A stretch of 62,340 bases of DNA, taken from positions 1 through 62,340 of the forward strand of contig JAAHHN010000009.1 of NCBI GenBank assembly GCA_010672165.1, in the 5' to 3' direction. Below the pieces are notes generated by a model. The model had not been told where the DNA came from, did no database searches, and was given only the letters and a program-made list of their open reading frames with translations. The translations under genes were made by a program, and so were the position numbers. Shown one piece after another: positions 58,891 to 62,340 of the stretch. Source of the DNA: Spirulina sp. SIO3F2. Lineage in GTDB: Bacteria > Cyanobacteriota > Cyanobacteriia > Cyanobacteriales > Spirulinaceae. Each line of letters begins with the position of its first letter. Positions within the stretch are counted from its first letter, which is position 1.

Positions 58891-59193
58891 ATGGCTAAGA
58901 AGTCGATGATCGCGCGTGAGAAAAAGCGCCAAAAACTTGTTGATAAGTATGCCGCTAAGCGTGCTGCTCTGAAAGAAGAATTCCGTAAAGCTGAGAACCC
59001 CCTCCAACGTTTGGAGATCCACCGTAAAATTCAAAAGCTTCCTCGCAGTAGTGCAAAGGTGCGAGTGCGCAATCGCTGCTGGGCAACAGGCCGCCCTCGG
59101 GGTTACTATCGTGATTTTGGGCTTTCCCGCCACGTGATCCGGGAATGGGCTCATGAGGGTTTGCTGCCGGGCGTGGTGAAGTCAAGCTGGTAG
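58891..59193 (+). CDS. rpsN: Ribosomal protein uS14
   Basis: The 100-aa form without a zinc-binding site, starting [20 protein letters not shown] and ending [13 protein letters not shown]. It stands alone, about 14 kb from the main ribosomal cluster, with its own terminator. Confidence 0.97.
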   Translation: MAKKSMIAREKKRQKLVDKYAAKRAALKEEFRKAENPLQRLEIHRKIQKLPRSSAKVRVRNRCWATGRPRGYYRDFGLSRHVIREWAHEGLLPGVVKSSW

Positions 59194-59216
59194 TTCGCCT
59201 GTTCAATTGAATTTAG

Positions 59217-59256
59217 AAAGACAATGCTCTGATCTTCTGATCAGGGCATTGTCTTT
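59217..59256 (+). terminator. Terminator after rpsN
   Basis: An 18-bp stem (one G-T pair) with loop TTCT; arms AAAGACAATGCTCTGATC and its complement. It is nearly symmetric and could act on both strands. Confidence 0.8.
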
Positions 59257-59486
59257 GTAGTTAATATGTGGATGAGATTATGTACTGATGAAGTGGTTCT
59301 ATCGCATTCCCCATGTCTAGTGCTCGATGGCGGAAGTAACCTGGTTATTCAAAATCACTCAACCACTGGGGCAGTATTGCTAAGTGTTTGGCAATAGTCC
59401 TGATATTTCCGCCAGCCTGCACTAGTACAGAACGGCAGAAATAAGCCATCCATTCAAAATGCACAGAATGCCTGTTGTACAAGCAC

Positions 59487-59514
59487 TTTGAACTCTGAAC
59501 TTTGAACTCTGAAC
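59487..59514. repeat. Heptanucleotide tandem repeat, four units
   Basis: T(T/C)TGAAC is repeated four times in alternating form (TTTGAAC, TCTGAAC, TTTGAAC, TCTGAAC). Such short heptamer arrays are known from filamentous cyanobacteria. Confidence 0.8.
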
Positions 59515-59566
59515 TCCGCCTCGCGGTACTAGGTTTGTTGGGGGGGAGAGATTTGGATAACAGCTC

Positions 59567-60040
59567 TTAAGCCGCGATCGCCTCTTTCAACGGCTGCCAA
59601 CGCACATAGCGCTCACCGCCCAGTTCCAGCACCACCTTAATCCGCGGTTCCTGCTGCGTCAGGGCAATAAGATATTCCTGCTCCTGACGCGAGAGCAACA
59701 TGCCTTCCAAGATCCAGAGTACTAGACCCTTTGAGTTGGAGGGGAGGTTATCCAGTTGAGTTTGGGCGATCGGCGGCACATAATAGACTTCACCCACCAT
59801 CGCCGCTTGGCCAATATTCTTCTTGCCCAAGTGAGCCGGACGCACCCCATGCACATCCATGAGATACGCTGCCACATCCCCCAAACCTCGGGCACTCAGG
59901 GCATAGGTGTGGTAGCCCGCCGCCCGTAGCCGTCGTTGGTAGCGCCCTTCATAGCCACCCTCCAGGGGAGCATACAAACCTACAGCCCCTGACTGTTCTA
60001 GGGTACGGATCAATTTTTTGCCAGTTGTTAACAGCGCCAT
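59567..60040 (-). CDS. ndhN: NAD(P)H-quinone oxidoreductase subunit N
   Basis: A hydrophilic subunit specific to photosynthetic NDH-1 complexes, which drive cyclic electron flow and respiration at the thylakoid. I recognise LYAPLEGGYEGRYQRRLRAAGY, ARGLGDVAAYLMDVHGVRP and the VYYVPPIAQTQLDNLP segment. 157 aa is the family length. Confidence 0.95.
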   Translation of the reverse strand: MALLTTGKKLIRTLEQSGAVGLYAPLEGGYEGRYQRRLRAAGYHTYALSARGLGDVAAYLMDVHGVRPAHLGKKNIGQAAMVGEVYYVPPIAQTQLDNLPSNSKGLVLWILEGMLLSRQEQEYLIALTQQEPRIKVVLELGGERYVRWQPLKEAIAA

Positions 60041-60549
60041 AGTGATGAATAGCCAGATTACTCAGTGATTATTATAGAGGCGAGTTGCCCGGTGTTTATA
60101 TCTTGAAGAGATGTGATTGTTTTCTGTGGGGGAAGTTGTGGCTCAGGGTTTTGCGATCGATCAGGATTTGAAGCAGATCTGTGGTGATGGCTTGAATAAC
60201 GAGCAGTCCGTGAGTGAGGTTATTGGTATAGCTAGCCTAAAGGGATAGATACTTCGCCGCACCTACCTTGAGCAGCTCTGTTTGAGGGGCTTTGCGGTTC
60301 TCGTTAGGGATGTTACGAGAAAACACAACATGTATCCCATCTAAACTGACTCAAAGCGGTCTTAAGGTGTTATTCTTGTTTTCAAGAGGGATGTTACAGA
60401 AAAACGTAATATCAAAGCGTAGAACACTGATCTCGAATTTAGGGGATGCAAACCCCCAGGCAAATCTGTTAACAGATGGAGTTGGCTGAACTGCGCTGCC
60501 TTTGACAATAACGTCTTAATCCAAAATCCTTATACTCTCGGAGCCCACC
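60041..60549. other. Intergenic region between ndhN and trxA
   Basis: An 11-bp direct repeat AGGGATGTTAC at 60306-60316 and 60387-60397, 81 bp apart, is followed each time by A-rich text (AGAAAA). A TATACT near 60532 may be the trxA -10 box. An open frame at 60292-60489 spans both repeats and is not credible. Confidence 0.45.
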
Positions 60550-60882
60550 ATGACCGCTAGTACCGTTTCTGTTGAATATGTCACACAAGCAGAACTCAAT
60601 TCCCTAATTGAGTCTACTGAACTTTTAGTCATGGACTTTACCGCAACCTGGTGTGGCCCCTGCCGTGTGGTTGCCCCGATGATGGAGCGCCTCGCTGCTG
60701 AGAATCGCGATCGCGTCAAAGTGGTCAAAGTCGATATTGATCAACATCGTGACTGTGCCACCCAACTCCAAATCCGGAGCCTCCCCACGGTCTTAATGTT
60801 CAAAGCGGGTCAAGAGGTCGAGCGTTTGATTGGTAGCAAGCCCTACGGTGAGTTTGACAAAGCCTTACAGCAGCATCTTTAA
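60550..60882 (+). CDS. trxA: Thioredoxin
   Basis: A 110-aa protein disulfide reductase with the active site WCGPC (Cys35, Cys38), LVMDFTATWCGPCRVV, and the cis-Pro loop IRSLPTVLMF. The typical m-type Trp-Ala before WCGPC is Ala-Thr here. Its substrate range is unknown. Confidence 0.95.
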   Translation: MTASTVSVEYVTQAELNSLIESTELLVMDFTATWCGPCRVVAPMMERLAAENRDRVKVVKVDIDQHRDCATQLQIRSLPTVLMFKAGQEVERLIGSKPYGEFDKALQQHL

Positions 60883-60922
60883 GCCAATTTAGATGTCAAT
60901 TTGTGATTTTTGGGAGTTCACC

Positions 60923-61126
60923 ATGAATAGTTCTCCTTACGCCAGAAAAAGTCATCAGTCCAGCGCCAGTCAAACTATTTTTTGTCCCAATTGTGGCGGT
61001 GATGCCCAACGGAATTATCGTTCACAGATTGTCCGGACTGAATGTGTGCATTGTGATTATGTGATGGCGTTTAATCTCAGCACAGCAACAGTTTTAGAAG
61101 CCTACCATCCAGGCATCATGCTCTAA
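60923..61126 (+). CDS. Small zinc-ribbon protein (67 aa)
   Basis: It begins MNSSPYARKSHQSS. Two CxxC pairs (FCPNCGG and CVHCDY) about 22 residues apart form a likely zinc ribbon; the end is LEAYHPGIML. I use ATG 60923 because GGGAG lies 7 nt upstream; the longer frame from 60893 has no binding site. It follows trxA by 40 bp and may be co-transcribed. Function unknown. Confidence 0.7.
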   Translation: MNSSPYARKSHQSSASQTIFCPNCGGDAQRNYRSQIVRTECVHCDYVMAFNLSTATVLEAYHPGIML

Positions 61127-61297
61127 AGATTTTTCTCTAAAGGATATTGAGCCTTACTTGAAAGGACAAAATGTTTAGGGAAAATATTCCTGTGGTCGTT
61201 CTGGTCTGTGTCCTGAATTGACTTGAAATTTTCATCAAAGGCGTATTATTATTGACCCTTTTTTGTTCTAATTAACCTACATCTGATAATTCAACAT

Positions 61298-61837
61298 ATG
61301 TTAAAAGCGAAAGACATTATGACCACTTCGGTCGTCATGATTCGAGGTTCAGCGACAGTTGCTGAAGCCGTTCAACTTATGAAAGATAAGGCCTTGCGTG
61401 CTCTTGTGGTGGAACCGCGTCACGAGAGCGATCCCTATGGAATTATCAGTGAAACCGATATTGTCTATAAGGTCGCTGCCTATGGTCATGACCCCAAGAC
61501 CATGCGAGTCTATGAAATTATGACTAAGCCTTGTGTGGTGGTGCGTCCTGAGCTGGGCGTTGAATATGTGGCGCGGCTCTTTGCGAACACCAAAATCCGT
61601 CGTGCGCCTGTGGTGCAAGATACGCTACTCGGTATTATTTCGGTCAGCGATCTAATGCATAAAGGTAACTTTATGGAGCAGCCCCAGCAACTGTTCTTGG
61701 AAGATCGCATTGATGCCGCTCGGGACGATGCTCGTGCTGTTTGTGCAGCCAAAGGAGACACTTCGCCTGAATGCGCAGCCGCCTGGGATGTTGTAGAAGA
61801 ACTCCAAGCCACAGCTTCGCGCCAGCGGGCTAAATAG
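61298..61837 (+). CDS. CBS-CP12 fusion protein
   Basis: Two CBS domains (about 4-58 and 70-125), which usually bind adenine nucleotides, are joined to a CP12-like tail (about 138-179). The tail has Cys149 and Cys159 and the core AAWDVVEEL (161-169). Free CP12 holds GAPDH and phosphoribulokinase together in an inactive complex in the dark; only its C-terminal Cys pair, the GAPDH-binding half, is kept here. CBS-CP12 fusions are known from cyanobacteria. The fusion may couple energy charge or redox state to Calvin-cycle control; that is inference. Confidence 0.93.
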   Translation: MLKAKDIMTTSVVMIRGSATVAEAVQLMKDKALRALVVEPRHESDPYGIISETDIVYKVAAYGHDPKTMRVYEIMTKPCVVVRPELGVEYVARLFANTKIRRAPVVQDTLLGIISVSDLMHKGNFMEQPQQLFLEDRIDAARDDARAVCAAKGDTSPECAAAWDVVEELQATASRQRAK

Positions 61838-62340
61838 TAATCAGTTTTTGTGTTGTTATTTCTACCAAAATGACTGCCGAGATATTGCGTCTGGTGGGCA
61901 TTGCAAACCAGACGCATACTTTAGACCTTTGAAAAATCTTAGTAGCATGTAGGTTGGGTTGACGCAGAAAACCCAACACCAGCAAGGTATATAGCGATTG
62001 CGCTCTGCGCAGTGCCAAGGGCAATCGTGTTGGGTTACTCTACGAGAAGCAAGCTACGCTTAACGTGCGCTGCACGGGCTAAGCCTACACTCAACCCAAC
62101 CTACGAATTCATAGGGGTTTCAGGCGATTTCTGTTTTTTTGTCCTGTATTGAGGTGTTTTTGGCTCTCTCTTTGCTCAAATGAGCATTGAAGAATTTAGC
62201 TGAAGGAATAAAGCTGATTGACTGACAAAACTTGTTTGAGAAGAAATTGAAAGGCAGATGCAGAAAGGGATACAGAGAATTCAGAAGAGGGAGCCAGTCC
62301 TCTAGAATTGAGTTACCACAACAAAACCCTGGAGAACTGT
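61838..62340. other. Gene-free right end of the window
   Basis: It holds the repeat at 61949-62104. After it comes about 235 bp of A/T-rich sequence with no open frame I can support. Confidence 0.5.
61949..62104. repeat. Dispersed repeat bounded by GTAGGTTGGGTTGA
   Basis: Exact 14-bp inverted ends at 61949-61962 and 62091-62104. Inside are further AACCCAAC/GTTGGGTT copies. This matches a repeat type often seen between cyanobacterial genes. Confidence 0.75.

Larger units (their letters stand above)
59194..59566. other. Intergenic region after rpsN
   Basis: Holds the rpsN terminator and a heptamer repeat (59487-59514). Nothing else is supported. Confidence 0.5.

Noticed and set aside
60292-60489. 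Plus-strand ORF of 65 aa upstream of trxA
   Set aside because: It is made largely of the two AGGGATGTTAC repeats and has no family likeness.

Overview
The window is chromosomal DNA of a cyanobacterium. The evidence is the gene content: ferredoxin-type nitrate and nitrite reductases, the NDH-1 subunit NdhN, a CBS-CP12 fusion, a DUF1815 protein and a cyanobacterial order of ribosomal genes. The octamer GCGATCGC (HIP1) is also very frequent, as in many cyanobacteria. No rRNA, tRNA or CRISPR array was seen.

Layout. 1-6.4 kb: end of argJ, pheA, a Lon-N-like protein, two divergent genes (alpha/beta hydrolase and a DUF6714-like protein) and two unknown genes. 6.4-9.3 kb: decayed DNA, with an AAA-type ATPase broken by a stop codon, a dead ISAs1-family insertion sequence that itself carries a MITE, and several palindromic repeat families. 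9.3-12.5 kb: a class III adenylate cyclase and a membrane-linked hydrolase. 12.5-20.4 kb: nitrate assimilation (narB, nrtP, nirA), with NtcA-type and LysR/NtcB-type promoter motifs and a divergent HEAT-repeat gene. 20.4-25.5 kb: FluC, a histidine kinase, a GNAT enzyme, a short Hsp70 and a small membrane protein. 25.9-30.7 kb: part of a contractile injection system (CIS): sheath, three tube-type proteins, two paralogous assembly-chaperone-like proteins and a 47-residue overlapping ORF. A degenerate protein kinase faces it. 31.7-33.8 kb: moaE, a 2Fe-2S thioredoxin-like ferredoxin and an unknown protein. 33.8-51 kb, all on the minus strand: a merged S10/spc/alpha ribosomal cluster (rplC to rpmE), then prfA. 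51.3-54.8 kb: a GT2 glycosyltransferase and a multi-PAS histidine kinase. 55-61.9 kb: pdhA, DUF1815, coaX, rpsN, ndhN, trxA, a zinc-ribbon protein and CBS-CP12.

How the parts connect. NrtP imports nitrate, NarB (a molybdopterin enzyme) reduces it to nitrite, and NirA reduces nitrite to ammonium. MoaE supplies a step of molybdopterin synthesis. The promoters of nirA and nrtP share one layout: a LysR-type ATGC-N7-GCAT palindrome, exactly 37 bp, then an NtcA-type site. The nirA leader could also encode a protein of about 72 residues. The CIS block has tube, sheath and chaperone genes but no baseplate, spike or ATPase genes. The rest of the machine, if present, must lie elsewhere in the genome.

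All calls come from reading the sequence and from remembered family features. No database search was run.
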